From Hybos culiciformis (lineage: Eukaryota > Arthropoda > Insecta > Diptera > Hybotidae): a DNA stretch of 64,000 nt. The stretch spans positions 2,542,001 through 2,606,000 of the forward strand of contig OZ023274.1 in NCBI GenBank assembly GCA_964007475.1, read 5' to 3'. The position numbers and the translations under genes are program-made. Position 1 is the stretch's first letter, and each line of letters starts with the position of its first letter. Positions 15,095 to 26,387 of this stretch are shown one piece after another. Below the pieces are notes generated by a model. It was not told the DNA's origin. It did not search any database and saw nothing but the letters and a program-made list of their open reading frames with translations.

Positions 15095-16603
15095 TTATAA
15101 TTTTAAAAGAATTGAATGTTTCTCTTTTAAATGACGCCGTAGACTCCCACGTAAATTATATACAGATGAGCAAAATGAGCATTGAAATTGAACACGATTT
15201 GTTAGTAAATGATTTTCATTAATATGATTACGAATTGATCTGTGACTTGGCTTAAATATTCGACAATTTTTAATTGGACAATGATACATATTATCTTCAA
15301 TTGATTTTTCAATTTTCGGTAAATTTTTTTGTATATTTTTTAATTGATTTTCATATTGAGCAATCCTTTCATTCAATTCTTCATTTGATGTTATTAATGA
15401 GAAATATTCTGAATTTTCTGGATGTTCAATTATTTTTTGCGTTACATTCCCAATACGATCATCAGAAATTTTCTTCTCCGTCAAAATGTGATCCATAAAT
15501 TTAATTTTTTTTGCAATAGTATCTTTTGTTGCATTATTATCGATGTTTTCAAATTTGTATTTTTTTTGTTCTAATTCATTTAAAGTATCAAATTCTTTCG
15601 AAAAATTTGATTCGACTTCATTATCTAAAACAAATATAGAAGTTTCAAAAGTGGAGTTTTCATCTGAATATTCTCGTTTAATTGCATTTCTAATTTTTTC
15701 ATTTTGTAATTGATTTTTAACAGATTGTGTATTGTTAATATTTTGAATAATGCTACAAAATTTTTCATTCGTCGTATTTACCTGTTTCATATCATTTAAT
15801 AAATTAATATTATGTATTGAAAAATTCTGTTCTTCTTCTATTAAATTATTTTCTTGAAATTGCTGTTGCTCATCAATTTTTTGAAAAATATTTCTTTTTT
15901 TTCGCACAGGCTTATGTTTATCCAAATGAAGTTTCAGCTTTATCATACTATTAAATTTTTCTATGCAATGAGATTTGGGACAACATAATAATCCATCATC
16001 TTCTTGATAATGCTCTTCTACATCTGTAGTATCATCTTGTTCTTGATTAATTGAAAAATTTTCAACTAACGGTGATTCTAATATTTTTTTATTTGGATGG
16101 CCATGAGCAACATGTACACGTAATTCTGCCATACTATTAAAAATCGATTTACAATAAGCCGATGGACAACATAATTTACTTTCAATATGATGATTAGAAT
16201 ATTCCTCATCATCATCATCTAGTAGAATTTTCAAACTAGACTTACAATTAATTGTATCGTTTTCTGTTGATATAACTGACATTATGGTGGTATCTTCGGT
16301 GCCGGAGACATCATCAGAACAATCAAATATCTCTATTTCTTCGATTTCAACATTTTCTGATGATTCATCTATTTCAATATAACCATCGGTTGCTGCAACA
16401 TCAGTTGAATACGATGTACTATTAACCAAATGCTCTTCCAAATGTTCAATAAAATCGTGGCCGATTTCGATACCACAAAATAAACAAATAAATATTATTC
16501 TATCATTTTTATAAAAAACTTCACCTAATTTTAATAAATCTTGTTGTTGATTATTTTCTATTGTTCCTCCTCCTCCGAATCCAATTGTGGTGGTCGCATT
16601 CAT
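15095..16603 (-). CDS. Single-exon C2H2 zinc-finger protein E (502 aa)
   Basis: One uninterrupted frame with no need for introns. It opens with a Gly-rich stretch, then LGEVFYKND (residues 26-34) and the family N-terminal finger with Cys40, Cys43, His54 and His58, the shortest loop in the family. A long acidic, Asn- and Gln-rich region follows. It holds two Cys-x4-Cys fingers (opening CCPSAYC and CCPKSHC). Two C-terminal fingers follow: one Cys-x4-Cys (YHCPIKNC) and one FQCSFCSSVYNLRGSLRRH. The last resembles the fourth module of genes G-I (PCTKCERVYNLKSSLREH), after which E simply stops. So E has only four fingers beyond the N-terminal one, against 10-12 in its relatives. It may be a truncated or retroposed member that is still open. 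Function unknown. Confidence 0.85.
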   Translation of the reverse strand: MNATTTIGFGGGGTIENNQQQDLLKLGEVFYKNDRIIFICLFCGIEIGHDFIEHLEEHLVNSTSYSTDVAATDGYIEIDESSENVEIEEIEIFDCSDDVSGTEDTTIMSVISTENDTINCKSSLKILLDDDDEEYSNHHIESKLCCPSAYCKSIFNSMAELRVHVAHGHPNKKILESPLVENFSINQEQDDTTDVEEHYQEDDGLLCCPKSHCIEKFNSMIKLKLHLDKHKPVRKKRNIFQKIDEQQQFQENNLIEEEQNFSIHNINLLNDMKQVNTTNEKFCSIIQNINNTQSVKNQLQNEKIRNAIKREYSDENSTFETSIFVLDNEVESNFSKEFDTLNELEQKKYKFENIDNNATKDTIAKKIKFMDHILTEKKISDDRIGNVTQKIIEHPENSEYFSLITSNEELNERIAQYENQLKNIQKNLPKIEKSIEDNMYHCPIKNCRIFKPSHRSIRNHINENHLLTNRVQFQCSFCSSVYNLRGSLRRHLKEKHSILLKL

Positions 16604-17591
16604 AATTTTTGTTTGTAGGCAATATTTTGTGGTGAAATATAATTTCTAATAAACAACGATATATTTTTTTTAATTATTGTATTTTTCCACCAGTAATAGT
16701 GGACACAGTTATTTTATTTTATTTTTATAATTTTATTTGTTATTTATTTTTATTATTAAATTTTGTTGGCTGATTCCTCCTTGTTCTCTTGCTACTTGCT
16801 AGTGCTCAAATTCAAAAACTAAATTTTTGTTTTGTTTTTGTTTACAAAAAAATGTTTATTATTTTCCATACAATGTCAAGTCAAGCTTTAGATAAGACTG
16901 CGCCGCGAATATCGTCGGTTGAGATTTCCGGCGGCAGTTAATTTTAATAGCTTGCATCATTTTATTCAAACAAATAAATAAATGAACAAACTTTTCTAGA
17001 ATGTTTTAGTTGTTTCAAGATTAAGATATTTAAACTTAAAACAGAAATTAAATAAGGTTTAAAATGTTTTTGAATGGATTCACGTTTGGCTCCAATTCAT
17101 CACAAACCGAAAAATTCGTGTATTTCGCTGGAGATATATCTACTAGGTACTACACTATAAAATTTACTTTAGTTTTACACATTAGTATAAAAACAAATGC
17201 ATTTTCAAAGCATCTTGTAAGAATAAAAATCAACAAATATATGAAACTATATGATTTAAAACAAAAAAAGCATAATTTAATTATAAAATTCAATTTGTTA
17301 TAGGTATAATTAATATGTATTAATTTTTGCGAAAAAAAATCAACTGCATTGATTAAAAATTTGCTTTAATCCCTTTTTACAAATCAATTTTGAGTTTTTC
17401 AGTAGGTATTTTCATATAATATTTTTCTGTTGATTCTCATTCCTACGAGATTTTATAAAATTGAATCACAGTTTCTTAATATTTACAATTTTGTATTATG
17501 TTTATGTGCGATACAAAAAGATTTTTCTTTTTTTATTTAAAAAGTGTCAATAGTTCTTTATTCTCATTTGTATATAATATTTATGAAACTA
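16604..17591. other. Intergenic region between genes E and F
   Basis: Upstream region of gene E and 3' flank of gene F. AT-rich, with one GC-richer patch near 16897-16940 that might belong to the promoter of E. An 80-codon open frame at 17064-17303 lacks any domain and is not called. Confidence 0.5.
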
Positions 17592-20326
17592 TTAACAAAA
17601 ATATTTATTAAGGGCCTCTTCATTTTCATTTCTATTGATTTTTTTGTGATGTGTTTTTCTATGAGAACATAATCCTGCGGCTTGTGAAAAACTTTGGTTA
17701 CAGTATTCACAGGGATATTTTTTGAACGAAGAATGAGTTCCCCTATAAAAGGAAAAATTATTGTAATGCATAGAATAAAGAATTTTCTATTAAAAAAATA
17801 GTTTTCTTACATGTGAGCTCTTAAATTCCTTTTTCTAGCAAACTTTGTTTTGCATACATCACATTCGAATGATTTGAGATCAGAATGAGATAGCATGTGG
17901 TCCTGAAATTATTCTTGATTAATTTTTATTTTTATTTTATATTTTTATAGAAATTACTTTAAGATGTTCGTTATCGTAAAAGCTTTTATCACAAATTTTA
18001 CATGAATACGGTCTTTCACCTAAAATAATTGAAAATAATACAAAATTCAAAATAAATTATGATTTCTTACCAGTATGTCTTCTCATATGCTTTCTGAGTT
18101 CTGCAGTAACATAAAAACCTAAAAAAAAATTTTTTTCAATCATCATTATTTTTTTAATTACAAAATTATCGTCAGAATATTTTTGGTCTCAAATTGATTT
18201 GAAGCGATCAGATGCAATTATGTAAAAATGCATACTGAATACTGTATACTATATTACAATCATTGTATTTAAAAAAAAATCCGGAAATCTTTGAAATTAA
18301 TTATCACATCGATCATTATTAGAATACATCTGGGGCGGGGTAAAAAAAAAATCTATAACAAGAACACTGGTCTGCCTACATTGGAAAACTTATATACCTT
18401 TTCCACAAACTTCACACTGAATTGATTTATCTTGTTTGTGCTTCTGTTCATGAATCTTTTTTTCAGTACTAAAAAATAGGAAGAAAATTTATTTTTTAGA
18501 ATTTTTCATAATTTATATCTAACCACTGTATTACCTTTGAATAAAACGTTTATCGCAAAAATCGCATTTGTATCTTTTTTCTCCTGTATGGATGCGAACG
18601 TGATTCATAAAATTAGTACGATCTGCAAAACATTTTTCACAATAATCACATTTATGAGGTTTTTCACCAGTATGCGTGAGTTTATGTCGTTTCAGTGAAT
18701 TCAATGTAGACATTTCTTTGCCGCAAATATCACAAACTCTATTGGAATAATGCTTTTGTCTTAAGTGTTCATCTATTCTTCGCTTATGTGGTTCTTAAAT
18801 TATTTTAATATAAAATAAAAGTTTGGAACAAAAAACAAAACTAAATAAATGAATAAATCAAGGTTGAATAAGTGGGAGAGAATTATTAATTCTTCGAAAA
18901 TGTGTCTTGTTTCTTCGTAAAGAAGATAATATACTTTATAAATTGAATTTTAGTCATAAAAAATCAAAAGCAATAAGAAGTCTTTACTTATTTTAAATCA
19001 TAAAAAATCAAAAGCAAGTCTTTACTTATTTGAAGTCATAAAAAAGCTAAAGCAATAAGAAGTCTATACTTATTTCAAAAAGAAAGTATTTTTAACCTTT
19101 TTTCACTTCACAATACGGACAATGCCACAGACCATCATCTCTAACGGTTATATCTTTTATTTTTCGATATTTTCTTTTAACAGGTAATTCAATATTTTTA
19201 TTGTCTTCTTTCTCTTGCTGTTGTTCGTCCATAAGTTTGTTGAAATATCCTTCGTGTTGCGTTCTCATATGGTTGTTTAAACCATAAAGTTTGGAACAGG
19301 CTTTATTACAATCTGGACAATAATATTTTCCATCTATCGACATTTTTATATTTAACCGACAGCTCGTATTATGGGCCACTTCCAAATGTCTGGCCCAATT
19401 TTGTTTCCATTTAAAATTCATATCACACAATGGACATTGAAATCTTTCATTTTCAATTATTTTAGGATCCAAAATGTGAATATTACGCATATGATTACGA
19501 ATTAATTTCAATGTTTCAAAAGAACGTTCACAGCTTTCAAATGGACAATGGAATTTCTTATCTTTATTTGATTTTCTAACATCAGGATATTGAATATTTC
19601 TTTCTTTGGAAGAATTTAGCTGAATAGGCTTTTTGTTTTTGGATTTTACTAGCTTCCAAACTTCATGTTCATCAGTGCCTGGAATTGCAATATTTAGTTC
19701 TTCTTTGATCTCAATGGATTGATTTGAACCATCATCTAAAATGAAAATGACAAATAAAATTAGAATTAAGAACCTATTTATCATTTTCTTCTAACCTAGC
19801 TATAGGTGGCTACTTGCATTGCTACATACGTACCTCATCATTTTCATCTAAAACTTTCTTAATTTGAATGATCTGAACTAAATCATATAACTATGAAATT
19901 TAACTTTATTAGGTAGGTTGGTTCCAATTCCAACCTACCCATATATTAAGCTTTTGGTTTTTATTCTGATTGTTACTAAATAAATATGTTTTGACTGTCG
20001 AAATTTTAGTTTTTTTTTGTTTTAAAATTTGTTTTTATAAAAAAAAAAATCTCACCTTCCTTCATATTATTATTGTAGAACTCATTCGATTTATTTTCAC
20101 AATCCGAATCAATTTTAATTGCATCTCGATTTCGAATTATTAAATGTTCTTTAATCAAATGTTCAAAAAATGAAAAAGATTCATCTTGTTTTGAAACAAA
20201 TTTACAGAAACCACATTCTAAGTGAATAATTTCATCAATAAAAAAAATTTTTCCACATTCTAATGCTTCTAAACCTTCTTTAGTAATTGGTTCACTTAAA
20301 TTAAGTAAATCTTCATCTTGAGCCAT
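17592..20326 (-). CDS. C2H2 zinc-finger protein F (8 exons, 530 aa)
   Basis: Exons: 20056-20326, 19097-19735, 18535-18793, 18398-18468, 18071-18118, 17958-18019, 17811-17902, 17592-17742, total 1593 nt. The N-terminus MAQDEDLLNL leads to CGKIFF and an ECGFC finger ending HLIKEH. A short acidic part contains IEIKEEL. Eleven fingers follow, among them FHCPFESC, YYCPDCNK, WHCPYCEV and a classical run HTGEKPHKC/HTGEKRYKC. Several introns lie inside fingers: after VCGKG, after the LK of DNEHLKDH, and in RAHMGTH. The donor after exon 2 is GTTAAA, which is weak, but the junction restores the finger CPYCEVKKEPHKRRIDEHLRQKH (quoted in parts elsewhere) and keeps frame. The intron there carries a short tandem repeat. 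Likely nuclear DNA-binding protein. Confidence 0.85.
18951..19077. repeat. Imperfect tandem repeat, three units, in an intron of gene F
   Basis: About three units of 38-45 bp, each containing GTCATAAAAAA, AAAGCAA and TCTTTACTTATTT-like blocks, lie in the intron between exons 2 and 3 of gene F. No splice signal is disturbed. Confidence 0.7.
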
Positions 20327-21108
20327 TTTTACGAAGAAACCATATACTGTACTACAAGAAGGAAGCCAGAAATCGAACTCAAGCTTAATTATTATAATTA
20401 TAATTTTTTTGTAAATATAAAAATAAAATATTTATAATATTATAATTTATTTATTATTTATTATAAGTTCTAGAGTTGGCGATAAGAAAATATCAAACTA
20501 GGAATAGTAAGTAGTTACATATACAATACAGTAAATACGCGAGTGAACACCGCGCCGCAAATGAATAATCACCTAGCACCCAAGCACCTAATCAAACCAC
20601 TGTAAACAGCTAACTAAGGTGTCTACATTAGCGTATTTTTCCTGCTAATGTAGACACCTACCCTACCAGACACCTATCCTACATTAGCGTATTTTTCCTA
20701 AACTTAATTCAAAAATGTCAATCAAAATAATTTTTTTTATTTTTTTCTTGTGCGCAACTAAACGGCGCGTATTGAGTTTGAGTATTTCGTATTTCAAGTG
20801 AACGCCGTGAGATGTGATTTATTTTGTATTCAACTCGGATACTTAGCTTTGGTTAAGTTTCTTGTGTAGTGGATCAATATTATGCTTAAATAACTATTTG
20901 ACGTCATCGGTTTTTTTTTTTTTTAAACAAATTCACCACATTGCATTTGAAATTTTTTACGCACCTTGGATATAATTTTTTGAAAATAAAAACAAAAAAA
21001 AAAAAAAAACAAATTAGGAATTTTTATTAAGGAGGATTATTTATTAAAAAATAAAAATTTTTAAAAATTCTTAATTAATAAGAAACTTATAAAGTTGAAA
21101 AAAAAAAA
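20327..21108. promoter_or_regulatory. Head-to-head intergenic region between genes F and G
   Basis: The start codons of minus-strand F and plus-strand G are 782 bp apart with nothing coding between them. The promoters of both must lie here, so it could act as a shared, bidirectional regulatory region. It holds local GC-rich patches near 20545-20565 and 20761-20815 and the hairpin at 20618-20658. No TATA box can be assigned with confidence. Confidence 0.5.
20618..20658. repeat. Perfect 15-bp inverted repeat with a nearby partial copy
   Basis: GGTGTCTACATTAGC is followed by an 11-base T-rich spacer and its exact inverse. A partial direct copy of the left arm and spacer (CTACATTAGCGTATTTTTCC) lies at about 20679-20698. 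It sits between the divergent genes F and G, so it could be a small element remnant or a regulatory palindrome. Confidence 0.7.
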
Positions 21109-23602
21109 ATGTCACAAGAAATTAAATCGGAAAATTCACAAGATCATAAATTAAAATGTGGAGAAATATTTTATGAAAATCGAAAAATTTATTTCGAATG
21201 TACATTTTGTGAGAAAAAATTTGAACAAAGTCAAAATAATTTTATTGAACATTTGGATGATCATTTAAATTCATTGTTGGATGTTCCGCAGCAGCAACAT
21301 CATCTTCATCATCATGGTGGTAACAATATCACCAGCAGTAGCAGTACAACTGGAAATCAATTAAAAATTGAAGATACTAATTTTGAAATTAAAAGTGAAA
21401 AAGCTGAAGAAGAAGAAGAAGAAGAAGAAGACGACGACAATGATTCTGATTTAGAGAATTCAATTGACAGAGAACCTGGAGGCATTACTGAACTTCCAGC
21501 CGATTATGATCAAGATGATGAAGATTATACTGCCGGCGGTGTTAATGTTGGTGATGGTCATGCCGGCGGTGATGAATCATACGATGATGAAGATACTGAA
21601 AAATTAATTGGTTTAGCAAAGAAAATACGTAAATCAAAAGATGATGGCTTATATTATTGTCCAACAAAAAATTGTAAATCAAGTTATAATAATTTGACAT
21701 CAATTCGTAATCATTTGAAAACTAAACATCCGGGCCGAGGTAGCGTTGAATATCCAGAAGTCTTACAATTACCGGATAACAAAATGTTTCCTTGTGGTTT
21801 TAGGTAACTTTATAATTAAAAAATAATATAAATGAAGATTTAAAATATTTCCAAAATTTAAAACAATATAATTTTACATGAAAATAATGTCGACTCTTCG
21901 TCGGTTCAGATCTTATAGCTCCTTTGGGCGAAATGACAGAATCGCTCGTTTGGCTTGGCTGAAAATGATCGATCAAGTAATTTAACAGTAACTATTATTT
22001 TTAAAAGAAAATCTTTGAGTACCTATCTGTAAATTTTAAGTTGAAGAATAATAATAATAAATCAAAGTTATTGAAATTTTAAAAATATTTAATATGTAAA
22101 TTAAAAGGATCCATTGTTGTTTTTAGTATTCAACAATAAAATATATATTTATCTTTCAATTATAAATTTCCTTAATTTTCTGAGCTTGAAAAATTTTTTT
22201 TTAGAGATTGTAAACATTCCGAACCAACATTAGATTTAATTCAAAGGCATATGTATGATGAACATCTTCCTCGATTGAATAAAATTGAACAATTTCCATG
22301 TACTAAATGTGAACGAGTTTATAATTTAAAAAGTAGTTTGCGTGAACATTTAAAAAAACGACATTATGTTATTTTCGATGATGGTATGATTATAATAAAA
22401 GAAATTCGCACATTTAAATCAGATAAAGATAATAAATATCACTGTCCAAAGTGTGATATGAAATTTGCCCAACGTTCGGGAATCCGAAGTCATTTAAAAA
22501 TAAAACATGAAGAATATTTTAGTGAATTATTAGAAAAAAATAAGAAAATAATTGTTAAACCAGAAGGATTTAATGATGATTCTGCAAAACCAAGAGTGAA
22601 TCCAAAGGAATTGAGAATTTCTGAAGCTGATGGTTTATGGCATTGTCCACATTGTCCTGAAGCAAAAGATACTAGACGTCGCTTATATTTGCATATTAAA
22701 ACAAAACACGTCGATAATACGGTTTGCAAAGTATGTGGAAAAAAATTGGCATCTTCAACTTCACTTGATATTCATATGAAATGGCATGGAGAAAGGCTAT
22801 TCAAATGTAAAAAATTAAAATTCAACGATAATAATTTTTTTTTAGATTTATGTGCATATAATTCTTTTCAGGCGAATTTTGTGAAAAATCATTTTATAAC
22901 CGATCAAATATGATGTCACATGTTCGAATGCATTTAGGTCAAAAGAATTATCAGTGCAGTTTTTGTGATAAACGTTTTACTAATGGGTAACTTAATTTTT
23001 TTTTTTAAATTGAAATGAAAATGATATCTATCAAGATCATTATACTTTTCAATGAAAATAATATCTATTAATGAAATAGAATTAAATTATTTCTACATTT
23101 CATTAATAATTTATAAAATTTTATATTTATAGATCAGATAAAAAAGTTCATGAAAAAATGGTTCATGAGAAGAAAAAAGATTACCAGTGTGAAACATGTG
23201 GAAAAGAATTTTTCAGATTTCATGATTTAAAAAAACATAAATTAAGGCACACAGGAGAACGCGCTTTTCAATGTCATATTTGCCAGAAAGCTTTTTATGA
23301 GTCTCACCATCTTAAAGATCATTTTAAATTACATACAGATGTTAAACCTTTCCAGTGCAACTTATGTGATCAAAAATATGCGAGAAAAGGAGCCTTACAA
23401 CATCATCTGTAAACAACATTTGTTTTTGATGTATATATAATTATTTATATTTTACTATTGTTTTTTTTTTTTTTTTTTTAGAAAAGCACATGCTAAAGCC
23501 AAACAGCAATATAATTGTGAAATTTGTGGTCAAAAATTCATGAAAAACTCAGATTTAACTACTCATATGGGAACACATCAATATTTGCAGAATTTCGGAT
23601 AA
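21109..23602 (+). CDS. C2H2 zinc-finger protein G (5 exons, 602 aa)
   Basis: Exons: 21109-21803, 22205-22806, 22872-22986, 23133-23408, 23482-23602, total 1809 nt. The start MSQEIKSEN lies in an A-rich context (AAAAAAATGTC) and carries a Psi-K-x-E motif. CGEIFYEN (residues 17-24) leads to Cys31/Cys34 and the lone finger ending HLDDH. A His-rich then strongly acidic segment follows (runs of Glu and Asp, about residues 65-165, with LKIED and EIKSE). Twelve fingers follow. Two are of Cys-x4-Cys type (YYCPTKNC and PCGFRDC, the latter formed across exon 1/2). The intron after exon 2 splits a cysteine codon, as in A-D. Unlike F, H and I, the finger FQCHICQKAFYESHHLKDH is not interrupted by an intron. 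Probable nuclear DNA-binding regulator. Confidence 0.9.
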
Positions 23603-23740
23603 AAATGTATAGGGCCGTCATAATATTTTGTAATTCGAACAGCGTTTTATGAAATTTAATTTCCTGTAATATAATATGAAGCTCTCTTTTGAGCTATATT
23701 GTCGAAATTTTTAATCCTTGTTATAAAAGGTCTTTATTAC

Positions 23741-24877
23741 AAAAATATTTTTTTTATACCAAGCAATTTAGGAATATAATATAATTAAATAAAAATTATA
23801 AAAGCTTAAATTTTAAGATTAAATTATAAAACCTAGATTTTTTTGCAAATTTTTATTCTTCCTTAAAATGCCTAATTTTAAAGGTAATTTTTGCTATTTG
23901 TAAAGTCATGGTTTTTTATAATTTAGGTACTTTATTTTAGCCATCAATTATCAAACTAAAAATATTTTACTTAAATATTAATAAAAGCAATTAAATTATT
24001 TATCTTAATAGTTTTTTAAAATTGAATTATTTTAACAAAATTTATAATTAACAAATTTTCTCTACTTGTAAAATTCTTTATAAACCTTTTTGAAGTATAT
24101 TTTGCCCGAGAAAAATAATTTTATAGTGTTATATTATATTTTTTGTGCCATTAATATTGGGGCTAAAGCGCAGATGACGTGAACCACTCAGAATGGTCTG
24201 AAACTTGGTGGGGGAGTAGAGGCGGTGCCCAAACCCCCCAAAACTGAAATCAGTTCTTGGAGCTCGGGCCCCGTTTCGGAGATAGGGCCCCCCAAAGTTT
24301 TCATACATTTTGTATGGGATTTTTTTTTTTTTTGCTCGAGTTGGTTTTGGTTGAAAAATATTAAGCAAAAATTTAACAGAAAATCAGATTGGGATGCATT
24401 ACAAGTTCTTATGGTTTTATGGCCTTTTACTGTACTAAGAGTTGTTGGCCTATTGCACTACCGTACCTTTTGCACTGACTTTGGAAGACGAAATCTCTCG
24501 AAAATGGTCTCCGTAAGATATACAAATACAAAAAACAAAAAAAATAATAATGGTGAAGTTTGTCCATCGATGGCGGGACCTGTAATAATTAGAGCAATAA
24601 TGCTATTTCATTTTAAGTTTCCAAATTCGTCAAATTACTGTATATACATCTATAACGATCACAAAAGTTGTAGGTAGATTCATTTTTTTCAAATATTGAG
24701 CGAGAATCGACTTAACCACAGATATATTTTATTGACGGCGCTGCGGCGCCCTAAAGTTTCGACTGAAGTGATTGCTGGTGTCTTACATTTTGATTCCATC
24801 CATTGCGAACGAAAGTGCAAATAAAAACAAAAATAAGAATTTTTTCAGAAGTTATTAATTTTGTTTTTGATACGATA
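23741..24877. repeat. Flanking segment duplicated at 31327-32450 (copy 1)
   Basis: About 1.1 kb of intergenic sequence matches 31327-32450 with few differences. It lies immediately before the transposon at 24878. Copy 1 precedes gene H and copy 2 precedes gene I, so the unit 'upstream flank plus gene' was duplicated in tandem. A 150-codon open frame (24225-24677) is kept in both copies, but it runs through a dispersed repeat and shows no domain. Confidence 0.85.
24159..24319. repeat. Dispersed ~160-bp GC-richer repeat, copy 1 of 3
   Basis: A block containing GGCTAAAG, ACCACTCAGAATGG, GTAGAGGCGGTGCCCAAAC and CGTTTCGGAGATAGGGCCCC recurs at 25115-25270, inside a TIR element, and at 31744-31904. 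It stands out against the AT-rich background. Its presence inside an inserted element and outside it shows that it is a mobile or recombining module. Confidence 0.8.
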
Positions 24878-25114
24878 GGCCTTCTCCCTGAAAAGAATTT
24901 AAGAATTTGAAATTCTGCATTTCAAATTCCTAATGTATTTTGTTAGTGTAATTTATATTTAATGTCAAAAAAAACTTTCCGGGAGCGCATTTTTCTAATT
25001 TTTTATACCCTTTCTGGACTGGCAATATGAAGACAAGACGTCTTAAAGCAGTCATGAAAAAGTTGGACACACTGCCAAAGGGACTCTCTTTGACTTTTGA
25101 CAGTAAAAAACAAA

Positions 25115-25270
25115 GGCTAAAGTGCAGTTTATGGGAACCACTCAGAATGGGCTGAAACTTGGAGGGGGGGTAGAGGCGGTGCCCAAACTCCCAAAACTGA
25201 AATCAGTTCTTGGGGCAAAGGCCCCGTTTCGGAGATAGGGCCCCCTAAAGTTTTCATACATTTTGTATGG
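25115..25270. repeat. Dispersed ~160-bp GC-richer repeat, copy 2 of 3
   Basis: This copy lies inside the TIR element at 24878-26355. It matches 24159-24319 and 31744-31904 with scattered substitutions. Confidence 0.75.
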
Positions 25271-25321
25271 GCAATTTTTTTTTTTTTGCTCGATTTGCCC
25301 CATTTTTTTGTAGAGAGTATA

Positions 25322-25480
25322 GGGGGTGTTCCAAAAGAAGAGGGGGTGGTGGGGGCGGCGGGTGGGCGGTCTGGAGGTTGGTCAGTGGGATTTGCGGCGT
25401 CAGCCGCAAATCCCACTGACCAACCTCCATACCGCCCGCCCGGCGCCCCCCACCACCCCCTCTTCTTTTGGAAAACCCCC
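25322..25480. repeat. Long GC-rich palindrome inside a TIR element
   Basis: The arms 25322-25399 and 25403-25480 are nearly complementary and would form a hairpin with a stem of about 75 bp. The centre (25401-25425) shares 25 identical bases with the fold-back element at 36770-37805 (37205-37229), which links the two families. Confidence 0.8.
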
Positions 25481-25671
25481 TTTATCCTTTTCCCAAAAAT
25501 AGGGTCAATCGGGCAAAAAAAAATTTTTTGAAATGCTAAAGAACGAGGTTCGAATCCCGAAGAAAGGGTTAAGACAAAAAAAAAATAAAAAAAAAATAAA
25601 ATTAAATAAATTTTTTTTTTTTCGAAAAAAAAAAAAAAAAAAAAATTGCCGTATCTTTAAGCATTACCTAA

Positions 25672-25799
25672 AAGTTACGGTTGTCGTAACTTTAAAAAAA
25701 AAAAGTAAGTTACGTAAACCGTAACTGTTAAAAAAAAAATAAGTTACGTTAACCGTAACTGTTAAAAAAAAAAAATAAGTTACGGTTGCCGTAACTGTA
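25672..25799. repeat. Array of four short palindromes separated by poly-A
   Basis: Four units of the form AGTTACG-N-CGTAACT (variants with GGTTGCC, TAAACC and TTAACC centres), separated by runs of about ten A, form a small tandem array inside the TIR element. Confidence 0.75.
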
Positions 25800-26387
25800 G
25801 CCACTCCCATTTTTAAAATATCAATTTTGACGTTTATTTTGTTTGCTTTTTTTTTATTTTGACAGTAATGATATTTCAAATTCATGAATTTCAAATACAC
25901 GCTCTGAGCAGACGCCGACGCGATCATATTTTTGGTCGCTGCGGCTTAGCAGCGATATTTTCAATTTTTTGGAACTGCTGCTAAAAAAAAAATCATTGCT
26001 CGCTACTGCGTCGCTGATAATCGCTAAAAAAAAACCGTTAAAAAAAAAAAATCGAAAGAAAAAAAACAAAAAAAAACATAAACATTTTCGTAGCTGCTTG
26101 GTTTTTTTTTTTTTTTTTTTAAACTTCTATGACTGCTAGCGATCGCTTTCACCTAAAAATTTGTCGCTACTGCTAAGTCAAAAAACGTCGCTGCGTACCT
26201 TGCGGTCGCTCAAAATCTATGATCGGCGTCGGCGTCTGGATCTGAGGCGTGTATTTGAAATTCACAACAACAACAAAAAGTTACACTAACAAAATACATT
26301 AGGAATTTGAAATGCATGAATTTCAAATTCTTAAGTTTTTTTCAGGGAGAAGGCCTAATATTTTTTAATATTTAAGATTTTTACTAA

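Larger units (their letters stand above)
24878..26355. mobile_element. Non-autonomous DNA transposon with ~75-bp TIRs (1478 bp)
   Basis: The ends are near-perfect inverted repeats of about 75 bp beginning GGCCTTCTCCCTG (24878-24952 and 26281-26355), flanked by TA on each side. The paralogous segment before gene I (around 32444-32460) runs from the left flank to the right flank without the element, apart from a few bases, so it shows a near-empty site. Inside are a copy of the dispersed 160-bp repeat, a long palindrome (25322-25480), a run of short palindromes (25672-25799) and GC-rich GACGCCGACGCGATC-like arms. No transposase frame is present. The superfamily is uncertain; TA would fit Tc1/mariner-type insertion. 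Confidence 0.85.

Noticed and set aside
19736..19784. Possible signal peptide (hydrophobic start MINRFLILIL) before exon 2 of F
   Set aside because: It is the translated T-rich acceptor tract of the intron; the exon starts at 19735.
24225..24677. 150-codon open frame repeated at 31810-32262
   Set aside because: It is preserved only because the flank is recently duplicated, begins inside a dispersed repeat and has no recognisable domain or codon signature.
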